From Larix kaempferi (lineage: Eukaryota; Streptophyta; Pinopsida; Pinales; Pinaceae): a DNA stretch of 64,000 nt. A model generated the notes under the pieces. That model had not been told where the DNA came from. It saw only the letters and a list, made by a program, of their open reading frames with translations, and did not search any database. Location of the stretch: assembly GCA_027924585.1 (NCBI GenBank), contig BSBM01000232.1, forward strand, positions 30,204,001 through 30,268,000, given 5' to 3'. Numbering within the stretch: the stretch's first letter is position 1; each line of letters opens with the position of its first letter. Positions 1 through 10,878 of this stretch are shown piece by piece. A program made the position numbers and the translations under genes.

Positions 1-62
1 TCAATTTATTCCTAAACGAGTAAGACAAAGAAAAAATATAAGCCAATGCCTTTGGATTAGGT

Positions 63-347
63 AAATATCTTATACTTTTGACTCAATGAGATAATGAAAT
101 TCACTTAACATTATCTAAAACTTTAATAATTTAAAATATTTTATTGAATATGAAATATCTTATACTTTTGACGCGATGAGATAATGAAATTCAGAACATT
201 ATCTAAAACTTTAATAATTTCAAAATATTTATTGAATATAAAATATCTTATACTTTTGACTCAATGAAATAATGAAATTCAGTTAACATTATCTAAAACT
301 TTAATAATTTCAAAATATTTATTATTAAAAATATTTTATTGAATAGA
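63..347. repeat. Tandem repeat, three ~90-bp units
   Basis: Three consecutive AT-rich units begin with the same words (ATATCTTATACTTTTGAC) near 63, 153 and 241. Each continues through an ATAATGAAATTCA block, an ACATTATCTAAAACTTTAA block and a TTTATTGAATA end. Unit lengths are about 90, 88 and 107 bp; the last carries an extra duplicated ATTTATT segment. No reading frame crosses it. It is a local satellite-like expansion next to the LINE remnant. Confidence 0.85.
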
Positions 348-539
348 TTGAAATTATGGGAAAAATTCCATTTACGGAATCGTTAGTTCAATTTAATGAA
401 CCAAAATGAAGTTTTTTTTATATTTTTTTTAGTATTGATAATGATGGTATTTAATGTTCACTGAAATTAAAGTCGGTCTGTTGAATCTTTAAGAGAAACA
501 ACAATATATAAATTATTTTATTTGTTTTAAAATATTATT
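348..539. other. Short AT-rich spacer
   Basis: AT-rich sequence with poly-T runs between the tandem repeat and the LINE remnant. I see no gene, promoter or repeat that I can support. Confidence 0.5.
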
Positions 540-1905
540 CCTATGCTTTAAAAGCTTAAAGAGGAGCATCCTTAGCTCATCATAGTTTTGAAGAGTTAGA
601 AGGTTAGAGAGGATAGTGTTGGAGCAAATATCATGGAATTGAGATCTAATGTGGGTGTGGGAAAGGCATTCCAAAAGAAAGTGATTTTCATCTCAACGCT
701 CGATTCACAAAGATGGCAAACCCTTTCAGCCCGTCACATTTTAGGGGTTGTCCAGCGCCCAGTTTCACTATGAAGCTCATGAGATTTCATTCTAATCTTG
801 GAAATATTAATATTTTTCTTTGAGCTCGTTAATACTGAAAGATAATTTTGATCCTCAAGGTTAGGTTAATGATATTTTTATAATATCGTAGTTTTCGTTT
901 AACCTCTGAATCTTCCTTGCACCACATTTTCTTTTTGAAGGTAGAAGTAATACTATTTTTAATGTTATTTATATTTGCAAAGTGGTAGCTTTGTCAATCC
1001 CCAATAATGTAACCAACACATGGAATCTTTAAGCCACCCCTGCTCGAGGCATAAGTGGTTTTTGGCTGGAGTTAAGAGCAATTTTAGGAAGGCGACGATC
1101 TCCTATATTTTTTAATTTGTGCTTATACATTAGATATCTAATCATATCCATACTTTGAATGGGGGAGAGCCCTGCTTCTAAGAGGAGAACACGATAGGGT
1201 GTATTGCTCTTAATTTTGAGATTATAAGTAATAAACCACTTCCATATTTTCTCAATTATTCTCCATGATTCTTTGGAAATACTATATACCAAAGCTTCAC
1301 AACCATATAAGATAATGGGAATGAAGAGCATTTTGAAGAGGAATTTCTTTTTTGTCCCAAATCGCAAGGTTTTCCAATTTACAATGGTTTTCAAGACCGA
1401 AGCAGGCTTTCCACCCTCCATTAATCCTCTTCTCTATGCTATAGTTCCAATTGAGTTTGTGATGAAAGTAAATTCCTAGATATTTATAAGAAGTTACTTC
1501 CTCCAGGTTTCTATTGTTATATACAAAATTGTCATAAGTACCCTTATTGGATTTTATAATCATGAATTTTGTTTGTAAGTGTTAACGGTCATGCCCATAT
1601 TGAAGCAGAAATCCTTGAGAATTCTTAATTTCTTCTTAAGACCGTAGCGACACGGCCTTGCCATAAGAATGATATCATGCATAAAGAAGAAGCATGATGA
1701 CTATACCTACTAAGGTTTTGTTAGCACAACTGGATCTTTCTAAACAACCTTCTAGCTTATCAATGTAAATGTCAAAAAGGATATGGGAGAGGGGACACCC
1801 TTGCTTAGCTCCAATATTATAGTTAATATCATGTGACAAAGCAGTGCGATAAAGAGAAAGTGCAACTACTTTGGAAAGAGGTGCAACAAGGAAAACATTT
1901 GTACC
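540..1905 (-). pseudogene. LINE (L1-like) reverse transcriptase remnant
   Basis: Read on the minus strand this is the C-terminal half of an L1-type non-LTR reverse transcriptase, which copies its RNA directly at a nicked target. Visible in order: the RT block GAKQGCPLS...LFDIYIDKLE (about 1740-1830), a disrupted YADD region (about 1670), then TVN and the YKYLGIYFHHKLNW...GGWKA region in one frame (1297-1563). The downstream ILYGCEALVYSISKESWR...TPYRVLLLEAGLSP block is in a second frame (1029-1421). A degraded tail with HFLLEC-like words runs to about 540. Several frameshifts and stops break it, and the endonuclease half and start are absent. The 5' edge near 1905 is approximate. LINE ancestry is secure; the clade is not assigned. 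Confidence 0.8.
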
Positions 1906-2152
1906 CATTGCCGGAAAACTAGCCTTTGCACTGCAACACTCACAAAAAACAACTACCCATAAGGATGAAACAGAAACACATGGAAAAACCTGACCAAAAA
2001 AATCTAAACCGATGCTTGAGGACCTCCTTGCCATCACGAAAACCACTGTTGGAGCTAGGGAACAATGTACCTCACACAATGCACCTCTGCATACATTCCT
2101 TGCACCCGCAATGTCGAAATGCCCTGACGAACCAGTAAAATATGTAATGTCC
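1906..2152. other. Spacer between LINE remnant and element X
   Basis: No recognised gene. Read on the minus strand it is open and continuous with part of the LINE frame, but I see no LINE motif in it. The last five bases (AAATA, 2148-2152) are the left target duplication of element X. A 16-base word at 2089-2104 recurs just beyond X's right edge. Confidence 0.5.
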
Positions 2153-2759
2153 AGTTTTGGAAAAATTAGGCACACTATCACAAAATATTTCAATAGAGGC
2201 TTAGAACATTAGACAATGGAAGCATTCTTTCTCAAAACCCTCATTGACAATGAATTTCAACTGATTCCATGGTTATGAGACAACTGAGGAAGCTCTAGGA
2301 AAGTGATATGGAGCTTCTGATTGGATTGGAAAGATGATATATTTGGCTTCTTAAGATTGTGTGGCAGACAAATTTTTACAAACACTTCACATTGTGTGGC
2401 TGACATACTGCTAGGGAATTTTCACCTTCCCCATGTGAGTTACTTATCCCTCCAAATTCGAATTTGAGAATGGTGCCATGTGTAAAGGAGGAATATTCCC
2501 TCATGTGGACCCCACATATCCACTTATGTGCCCCCAAGTCCAACTAGGACCCCATGCCACTTCATTTTGGAGCAATTAATTATTTTTTCCATAATTTATT
2601 GTCCTATTTTCCACCATCAATTTAGAATTATGAATTTCCCTGAGAAACTATAGGCCTTGGGATCAAATATCGATATTTTAATTTTCCCACATAACCTTTA
2701 GGAATTGGATAGGCCAACTTAATTGTTTATCTGAAAATTATTTAATTGGGGACATTACA
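2153..2759 (-). repeat. X 3' LTR, shortened
   Basis: A 607-bp LTR with TGTAATGTCC...GGACATTACA inverted ends. Its first ~260 bp match 22458-22710 and its last ~350 bp match about 39735-40083. The ~1.6 kb between those parts in the 5' LTR is missing here; the junction is near 2395-2412. Confidence 0.8.
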
Positions 2760-2773
2760 GTCCTCCCCACCCA
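2760..2773 (-). promoter_or_regulatory. X polypurine tract
   Basis: On the minus strand a G-rich purine run (GGGTGGGGAGGAC) directly abuts the TGTAATG start of the 3' LTR. This is the normal position of the plus-strand primer and confirms minus orientation. Confidence 0.75.
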
Positions 2774-2843
2774 AGATGCTTGTCCTCAAGCAATTTCAAA
2801 CATGATGTTGAAGAACCTTCTTTCCTTCCAAAACTTTGAGTTT

Positions 2844-2993
2844 TCAAGATTCCAAGAAAATTTTAGAGAGGAACCACCATGCTTGATACTGTGCTACTAT
2901 GATTACAATCACGTTCTCAAGTGGTGAATCAATCTCCCATACTGCTCCCTTCCCCCAAAATTGAAACCAATGAGACCAAAAAATGATCCCAGG
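2844..2993 (-). pseudogene. C-terminal tail of the X reading frame
   Basis: After Y is removed, the X frame ending near 19952 resumes here. The tail is tryptophan-rich (FWSHWFQFWGKGAVWEIDS...QAWWFLSKIF) and ends at a stop at 2844. Joining at a 5-bp target duplication and resuming a similar aromatic-rich composition is my evidence for continuity. The function is unknown. About 85 bp of non-coding sequence separate it from the PPT. Confidence 0.55.
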
Positions 2994-4044
2994 TGTTATA
3001 GCCAAAATTGACACTTCTCCGTCCGTGAAAACACTTACATCTTTTGGTCGCATGATGACATTCGCATAATGACATTTCATGAGATTATTGTGAGTCACAC
3101 AAAAGGACATTTGGGATGGAAGAGCCATATTTGGGAATTTATAAGAATATAATTACCTAATTCATTGCCCATTTGATAGATAGGAACCTTAGGAACAATT
3201 TTGGAGACCAAAACTTCTCTAGAAAAGGATGTTTTTGACCATTTTTCCACAAAAACGAAGGTGGAAGGCTCTTCACCTGTTGGTTTTCCAAAAATACGAT
3301 AGTTTCACAGGGTAAAGTCACGGTTCTCCCGCTTGTTTTCCATTGTAAAGTCGTGAATTCCTCAGAAATACCAAAAAATATATATAAAATCTCGAAAAAT
3401 GGGTGTTTTGGGTGGTTTTGGAACCTCCTCTTCCAGTTGTAACTACTTCCTCTTCAACACTATGTATTCACTTTCTATATAAGAGAGGGAGAGGGACCAT
3501 GAAATATATCAAGCACATTGTAATGTTATGCTGGAGGAATTGGGACTCACATCCCCCTCACTTGTGCCCTAGTTTTTTATAAACCCTAGCACATCTGATC
3601 AGACGTTAGGATCCTTGGAGAAGAGGAGCAGGAGACCTTGAATCTTGGTTTGATGAAGTGCCATTATTGAAGGAAGGTAATTTAATGTACTTGCTTCATT
3701 GATCAATAAATATTGGACATTCTTTCCTTCCCAATAGATTTGTTCATGTACTCTTTAGATTTTATTGCAATTTGATGTTTCATTCTCTTATAAATGACAA
3801 TCTTTTATTTGTAGTCAAACTGGTTTGAGGAAGGTATTTTGGAATGTTTTTGCATGTTTTTGCATTGGAGAGAAAGAGGAGGAATCAAGAAGAGAGGCTT
3901 GGATCAACCTTCTGAATATGGTACATATACTCCTAAACTCTAATCTCTTTGCTTAATAATTGTACTTGCATAACCTTGTATGTCTATCTTTTACCCCAGT
4001 ACGTTGGTAGTCTCACCCCTGCTACATGAAGTTTTCCCTAATAA
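2994..4044 (+). repeat. Y left inverted arm (LTR-like)
   Basis: Its reverse complement aligns along its length with 18828-19946. It starts TGTTATAGCCAAAATTG and carries a TATA box, a polyadenylation-like AATAAA (3705-3710), and a shared inner block around 4000-4040 (GTTGGTAGTCTCACCCC). The promoter in this arm points right, towards the other arm. Confidence 0.7.
3476..3483 (+). promoter_or_regulatory. TATA box in left Y arm
   Basis: TATATAAG followed by a purine-rich GAGAGGGAGAGGG. The same motif is present in the right arm on the minus strand (19461-19468). Position inside an LTR-like arm, ~230 bp before AATAAA, fits an LTR promoter. Confidence 0.55.
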
Positions 4045-4400
4045 CAAAATAAAAGATAGACATACTACTAGGGCTCATATTGGGCTCATAAAAGATATAC
4101 ATATTCGAATCATTACTATTTAAGGGTAGTTGGTCAATTGTTACAATATTTCCCTCATTTGGAAACTTGATGACATGAAATATTGAAGAGACTACTTCCA
4201 TCATAACTTGAGTCCAATTTCTCCCTAGTAATAAATTGTAACCAAGTGGGGAATCAACCACTTCCACATCCACTTTAACTACTTTCCCCCCTATCTCTAT
4301 AGGAAAATCCGGGATAATTCCTTGAGGTTTAAAAATATGGCCATCAAAATATTTTTGCATGGTGACCATAGGAACTACAACAAGTGATCCTAAAGCCTTC
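4022..4400 (-). pseudogene. Ty3 aspartic protease region, distal half
   Basis: Minus-strand frame with the plant Ty3 protease/linker signature: KYFDGHIFKPQGIIPDFPIE, then VKVDVEVVDSPLGYNLLLGR, then a VIKFP...IVTIDQLPL block. In this family the retropepsin cuts the Gag-Pol polyprotein in the virus-like particle. The N-terminal half with the active site is at 14055-14347; Z lies between. The frame runs into the left Y arm and stops at 4022, so RT and integrase were lost when the inverted arm was joined. Confidence 0.7.
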
Positions 4401-5347
4401 TATTACAGAGAAAAACTTCCTATGGATTGGGGTAGACCACAACAGATAGATGACTTCCATAAATCAATTTATTTCCCGATGTATGCTATATAAATGAAAA
4501 TGCTAAGAGGTGGAATAAAATACCAACCTCAATCCGAACGTTCGATGAAGATCCATGTTGAGCTTTCAAATCAACACACTTGAACCTGTAGTTTAGTCTC
4601 AACAATAAACACAAGCAAGTGCATATGATATATGAAAGATGTTAGCATAAACAATAGCATAATCCATGATATATATAAGCAAATGTACCCAATGATAATA
4701 AACAATCATTCACAATATCAATTAGACGAGAAAATGAGTATTTCTATTAATATGAACAAGAAGTGCAAGATACAACCTCCTGTCGACAGCTCATCTGAAC
4801 CAAGAACTAGGTCCCTCCACTTGTGCCTCCACCACTTCAATCCCCCATGCAATGGAAAACTCACAAGTAAAGGAGAAAATCCCTCACAAGATATGGAAGA
4901 TTTTGGTAGGTGAACATAAAAGGTTCACAACAACTAGGATTAATGGATGTAGACTCAAGCTATGGAAAAATTCCAATAGAGTTTCGATACTCTTCTCCTT
5001 CTTCTTTTCTCCTTCCATGCATAATGGCTCAATATATAACCCTCCAAAGGCAAGTGAAAGGTCAGTTCGATTCGTTTCGAGATACATGGAGGGCCAAAGG
5101 TCACAATGGCCGACTTTTTGGAGTGAAAAAGGGAAATTTTACTCTCTTTTACCAATTAACTCGATGTATGCGGGCTATAATGGTTCAGCCTGTGTATGCA
5201 CAAGTTGCATTGAAGCAGCTCCCATATAGGAGTAAAAATAGGGCAAAAAAGGGTTCTTGGAGGACAAAAAGTGGTTATGAGTCCATAAATGGATAATGGA
5301 GGCCAAGGAGTGCTAATGCTCACAAGGTGGAAAAATATGATGTAACA
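4401..5347 (-). repeat. Putative Z 3' LTR
   Basis: Runs from TATTACAG to ...TGATGTAACA. The last ~50 bp match 14003-14049. Short open frames on both strands have no recognisable product and I treat them as chance. Confidence 0.45.
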
Positions 5348-5360
5348 GATTCCCCCTAAT
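5348..5360 (-). promoter_or_regulatory. Z polypurine tract
   Basis: The minus strand reads TTAGGGGGAATC immediately before TGTTACA, a standard PPT position upstream of a 3' LTR. Confidence 0.5.
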
Positions 5361-6402
5361 GTGTGAGGTCAGAGAAGGTACTACGATGGCCGAAATACAT
5401 TATAAATCTTAGAAGTGGAGTGATGGAGGCACAAATGACAGGAGTATCCCACTCATCATAATACAATGATGTCTCTGTATACATATCGGTACAATACATA
5501 GCAATCTTATACAATGGCGATGAATAGGAAGTATATAGTGAATACATGTCATGAATGGTCACAACCATGACCCAAATACAGTAAGATATGGTCTCCTACT
5601 GAAGAGGAAACAACTGATGCAAACTGATGGTGCAAACTACTGATGTATGAGAATAATCTCCCATATGTACAATCAAGATCACAAGTAGCAAACTGAATGC
5701 CATTGAAGTCTGGGGTCTTCTACACAAACTGTCTATCGTGCATGTCCCATCAAGTGAATAAGGGTACAGACGTCGAACATGATGTGATATCGTCTGATTA
5801 CAGGTCATTTATGTATACTGTTAATAGACGTGAGATAACTCACCAATAATGAAAATGGAAATCAAGGCACTGAGTACATTCATCAAAGTGTGACTAGAGG
5901 TGTTGAGGTCGAACACTCTAACGAATCCATCGATCAGGGGAAATTAATGAATTCCCAACTGTCGATGGCGAGAGGACCTACCACTAATGACTGCAAGTCT
6001 CAAGGTACTCAATCAAAATCAAAATCTTTATTCGAGATTAAATGAGTTGGATTCGATGGAATGAGATTCGCTCGAAGGAGGGCATTGATGGATCCCCCAT
6101 CAATGAGAACGAGGTAGCATCTAGGCTAAATATTTGGAAGAACGTGATCGAACTGGACTCATAATGGATGGCCAACATGCAATAGTCAAGAGATCTGAGG
6201 AGTGGCCAACTCTGGTTTCAATACTTCCTTTGAACAAGAGCATGAGTAGATGAAAAGACTCAGGCATCATAGACTCAAGTACTAGATAGTGATGATACTT
6301 TGTGATGCATGAGGCATCGACAAAGGATCCATAATGACTGGAAGCTTAACTAGTCGGTGGAGTACGATCTGAGAAACGAGTACAGCTTCCTAAGGTCATA
6401 CT
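5361..6402. other. Z internal region, non-coding
   Basis: About 1 kb with no frame I can assign. Its last five bases, ATACT (6398-6402), are the left target duplication of C1 and recur at 13280-13284. Confidence 0.5.
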
Positions 6403-6982
6403 TGTTATTTTTTCGATATTTTAATTCAATATTATATAGGATCACTACAGAATAACAAGCACAACATAACAATCACAAGAGACAATGGACACAAATCATT
6501 TCACCGGGGAAAACCAAGAAGTGAAAAACCCCGCAACTTCCTCAGAGATAGAATGAGCACCAATACAAAGATCACAAAGATCAAACCCCAAAAGATAGAT
6601 GTCTCCAGCAGCTACTCCTCCTCCACTTGTGCACACTCCTCTCTCTCAACTATGTGAGTTGGATGAGTGAGTGAATGAATAAAATGAGAGAGACACACTC
6701 TCTATTTATACAACAACTTAACCTACCTTTAACCCTAACTGGTCCGACTTCCTAAGTAAGCCTAATAACCCATCCACATGACTCATAAAAGGCCAACCCC
6801 ACCAAGGTGGTCTAATAACCCATCAAATATAAGTTATGACACTTACAATGTAACTTGCGACACTTGCAAATACAAATGACGACACTTCCAATCAGAGGAA
6901 TAATACATCTCCGTTGGGGATACAATAAAGTACAAATATAATATACAAGTGAATATCTTCTAAAGTTACAAATACATCAACA
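6403..6982 (-). repeat. C1 3' LTR
   Basis: On the minus strand it begins TGTTGATGTATTTG and ends AATAACA. It is preceded on its right by the purine run AGAGGGAGTG (PPT). A TATAAATAG box lies at 6702-6710 on the minus strand. Confidence 0.9.
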
Positions 6983-7189
6983 CTCCCTCTAACTAGGAAT
7001 TTATTCTCTTGACACAGGTCATAAATACATATCGGCACAAGTCTTCAATTCTGGAGCTGGATCATCGTCACTGGATCACGAAGCATCATCGTCACTATTG
7101 CTATACTCATCGTCTAGATCACTAGTGCTATCTCTCAATTCTTCTCGTCATAGGAAGTTCTACAAAGCCAACCCTTTTTCATGTTGGAT

Positions 7190-8044
7190 GTAGGCCTAGC
7201 CTCCTGTAGGTCTTCATCATCTCTGTGAGTGGCCTGATAGAGTTGGAATCTCAGGATTGATTATGTGCCTCTACAAAACCTGACAAGAGCATCCTAGGAT
7301 CCTTTATGTGCCTTAGCACAACCGGAAAGATCTCTCAGGACTGATTACATGTAGCCTTCACAAAACCTTTAAAGAGAATCTCGGGATCCTTTATGTGCCT
7401 AGCACAACTAGAAAGATATCTAAAGAGAATCCCAGGACTGATTACGAGCTTACTTCTCAACCTATCGGATCTCTAGGACTGATTACGTGTGAACTTCAAA
7501 AAACCTTAAAAGAGCATCTTGCGACCTGCAAGATCTCTAAAGAGCATCCCAGGACTTTCACGTGACTAGCACAACCTATCGGATCTCTAGGACTCATTAC
7601 ATGTGAACAAGAAAAAACTTAAAAGAGCATCTTGCGACCTGCAAGATCTCTAAAGAGCATCCCAAGACTTTTATGTGCCTAGCACAACCTATTGGATCTC
7701 CAGGACTGATTACATGCCTACCTCGCAAAACCTTGAAAGAGCATCCCAGGACTGGTTACGAGCTTACTGCTCAACCTATCGGATCTACCAGGGAGATATT
7801 ATATGCTACTGCAAAACCTGCCACATATCAACCTCATACTCATGATCAACCTGATCATCCTCGCACGGAGCATCATCCTGATGCTCATGATCATACTGAT
7901 CATCATCATATAGTTTATCATCCTGATGCACATCATCATCAGATGATTATCCTGATCATCATCATATATAACATCATCCTAATGCATATCATCATCGCAT
8001 GATCATCCTGACCATCATCATCTGGAGCATCGTCCTGATGCTCA
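7190..8044. repeat. C1 3' untranslated tandem repeats
   Basis: Two repeat types fill the stretch between the RNase H end and the 3' LTR. From ~7250 to 7790, variants of 'AGAGCATCCCAGGACT...AGCACAACCTATCGGATCTC' recur irregularly. From ~7840 to 8044 there is a simple CATCATCCTGATGCACATCAT array. C2 has the same two arrays in the same place (52190-52890), so they belong to the family. The histidine-rich plus-strand frame at 7673-8002 is a by-product. Confidence 0.75.
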
Positions 8045-8124
8045 TCACAAAACACTTACATCCACAGCCATGGGAAGGATCCTCCTACCACCATGCTTGG
8101 AATGGCTCCTGAAAATGTGTCCCA

Positions 8125-8972
8125 TCACTTCCTCCTCGAAGTATCTTCTATTTGAAGAACACCAAGCCTCTCTCTGAAGTACTCGAACTTCACTCTGGCT
8201 AGTTGTTTGGTCAACACATCTGCAATCTGCTCGTCTGTCGCAACACACAGGAGCTTCACTGCTCCTCTCTGCACCATATCCCTGATATAGTGATACTTGA
8301 TATCGATGTGCTTCGAATTGTCATGGAACACTGGGTTCTTAGACAACTTCACACAACTTTAGTTGTCACAGAAGATACAAGTAGCATCCAAATGGAGATC
8401 AAACAAATCAGACAGTAGCTTCCTTATCCATACTGCCTCACAACTAGTCAAACAAGCTGCGACATACTCTGCTTCGGCTGTACTCAGTGCTACGCAGGAT
8501 TGCTTCTTGCTAAACCAAGAGATCACACCTGATCCCACACTAAAGTAGCACCCCGAAGTGCTCTTCCTATTTGCAGCACTTCCTTCCCAATCTGAATCAA
8601 CATAAACCTCCAGGTTAAACTTTTGATTGCATCACACTTGAGCCCATAATCAACTGTACCCTTCAGGTACCTCAGAATATGCTTTACAGAAATCAAGTGA
8701 ACATGTCTAGGATCCGTCAGGAACTGTCTCAAGGTGTTCACAGCAAAGAAAATATCTGGTCTTGTGTTCATTAGGTACATCAAGGACCCAATCATCTGAT
8801 GATACATCGTGGCATCAACCGACTTTGATGAAGCATCACTCAATAGATTCAGGTTTGATGCCATAGGTGTGGCCATGGCCTTGCATTCCATCATCCCAAA
8901 CCGCTTCAAGATCTCTACTACATACTTCCCTTGTCCAAGGAAGATTCCATCTGCACTCTGCCACACCTCCAT
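8125..8972 (-). pseudogene. C1 RNase H domain
   Basis: The copia RNase H removes RNA from the RNA:DNA hybrid during reverse transcription. On the minus strand, 8972-8523 carries the RT-RNase H connection (FLGQGKYVVEILKRFGM..., MIGSLMYLMNTRPDIFFAV, HLISVKHILRYLKGTVDYGL). The end of the domain (KHIDIKYHYIRDMVQRGAV...EQIADVLTKQL) is in another frame at 8352-8125. A frameshift near 8530-8600 destroys the central part. It shares the frame of the upstream RT and is separated from it by one stop at about 8980. Confidence 0.85.
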
Positions 8973-8981
8973 ACCTAGAAA

Positions 8982-10271
8982 TTAATGCATCACACCCAAT
9001 TCCTTCATCTTGAACTCAACAACAAGCTTCCTCTTCGTGTCGGCAATCAATCTATCTTCTCCTGTCACAAACAGGTCATCCACATACAGTAGGAGTATCA
9101 CTGGATTGCCTTCCTCAACCTTGTAGTAAAGGTTGGAATCCGCTTTACTCTTGGTAAATCCTAAGCTGGACAGGAAGCTGTCTATCCTTCCGTACCATGT
9201 CCTAGGTGCTTGCTTCAAGCCATACAAGGCTTTCTTCAATTTGCACACATATGAATCCTTGTCATATGTCTCAAACCCGAGTGGCTGCTCCACATACACT
9301 TCCTCTTCGACTACACCATTCAAGGATGTTGTCTTGACATCCATCTGGTGTATCTTCCACTTCATTACTATAGCCAAAGCAAGTACTGTTCTGATGGAAG
9401 TGTCTCTAGCTACAGGTGCAAAAGTCTCTTCATAATCTATCCCTTCTTTCTGGGAGAAGCCATGAGCCACAAAACTTGCCTTGTATTTCTCTATGCTACC
9501 ATCTGCAGCATGCTTGATCTTGTAGATCCACTTGGAAGTCACAACAGACTTCCCTTCTGGTCTTGGGACCACATCCCAAACATCATTCTTCATGATCGAC
9601 TGGTATTCCTTGACCATGGAATCCTTCCATTCTTTCTTTTCTGCTGCTTCTTCATAACTAGAAGGTTCTTTGTTCATTATGTCACAGAGTAAGGAAACAT
9701 AGCTGGTGTGTGACCTTGTCCTTTTTCTTTCTTTGTGTTCCTCCTTTGGAATACCATACCTTTCTGCATCTTGGATGATCTCTCTAGCCCATGCTAGTTT
9801 CCTCTTGTGAGAGTTCTTCTCACGGGGTGGATCTATAGGTTCTTGTGGATCTTCTATTTCATGATCCTCTTCTGGAATTACTTCGTTCATGGTGGTGTCT
9901 TGTATTCTGGGTACCCTTGGTTCTTCATTGTCTTCAATAGGTGTCTTCCTTGATTTGATGTATGCTGAGTCTTCATCAAAAGTCACATCCCTACTGATGT
10001 CAATATTCTTGAACCCTAGAAAGTAGATTATGTATGCCTTCGAGCTTGCACTGTAACCCACAAATATACCCTTCTTTCTTGAAGGATCTAGCTTTATCCT
10101 CTTTTCTTTTGGAATGTGTGTGTATACTGGACAACCAAATATCCTGAGATGGATAACTTCTGGTTTCTTACCAGAGAAAACTTCTTCTAGTGTCTTGTTG
10201 TCAAGTATCTTGTGAGGTGTTCTGTTTTGCACATATACAACTGTCCTTGTTGCTTTTTCCCATAGGTGCAT
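8982..10271 (-). pseudogene. C1 integrase C-terminus and reverse transcriptase
   Basis: An open stretch of 429 codons. Residues 1-100 are the integrase C-terminal part (YVQNRTPHKIL, FGCPVYTHIPKEKR, RKKGIFVGYS), then an acidic linker. From about residue 205 the copia RT begins (WKDSMVKEYQSI, DVWDVVPRP, SKWIYKIK). It includes the QMDVKT block, KALYGLKQAPR and the catalytic YVDDLFVTG. The RT core is complete and its catalytic aspartates are present. The codon before FLGMEV is a stop, so the RNase H is cut off. It is the best-preserved coding stretch of the window. Confidence 0.92.
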
Positions 10272-10298
10272 GGGTATATCTTATTCATGTAGCATTGC

Positions 10299-10715
10299 TC
10301 ATGCTGCTTCCATGATTGTTCTATTCTTCCTTTCTGCAACCCCATTATGTTGTGGATTGTAAGGAGTGGTCAACTCCCTCTTGATCCCTGAATCATTACA
10401 TAACTTCTTGAAGTCTCCTGAAGTGAACTCTCTGCCATTGTTAGATATAAAGGTCTTAATCTTCTTATCAGTTTGGTTTTCTATCAAGGCTTTGAATTCC
10501 TTGAACTTATCAAACACTTCATCTTTATTCTTCAAGAAATAAACCCAAGTCTTCCTAGAGAAATCATCAATGAAGGAAACATAATATACATACCCACTCA
10601 GAGAACTGGAAGACATCAGACCGCATACATTAGAGTGGATAATCTCCAAGATTCCTTTTGCCTTGCTTTCACTGCTTGGAAATTCCTTTTGCACATCCTT
10701 TGCAAACACCTTCAT
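10299..10715 (-). pseudogene. C1 integrase catalytic core
   Basis: Minus-strand frame with the copia integrase core: HSNVCG, FIDDFSRKTWVYFLK, then KTFISNNGREFTS and PYNPQHNGVAERKNRTIME. Integrase inserts the cDNA with a D,D-35-E triad. The first Asp and the Glu are visible, but the second Asp is Asn (ISNNGRE, where the family has S-D-N-G), so the enzyme would be inactive. A stop/frame change separates it from the C-terminal part at 10271 and a frameshift from the protease upstream. Confidence 0.88.
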
Positions 10716-10878
10716 GCTTTGACTGGATTTCAGGAATACCTTCTACTTATTTGCTTGCAATTGGTAGTGCTCTATAGTGCACATGTGTAAGCCTTCTATG
10801 CCAAAGTTCACTTGGCTCCATGGATTCATGTACCATGGCATGTTCAAGTTGTCCCTTCAATTTGTACAATCCTTCCTC

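Noticed and set aside
1926-2212. Two overlapping plus-strand frames
   Set aside because: One crosses into X's LTR and neither shows a motif; the minus strand carries LINE coding next to them.
7673-8002. Histidine-rich 109-codon plus-strand frame
   Set aside because: It is the translation of the CATCATCCTGATG array in the C1 3' untranslated region; the C2 copy does not keep the frame.
9133-9692. Plus-strand frames opposite C1 reverse transcriptase
   Set aside because: Shadows of the minus-strand RT, which has all core motifs.
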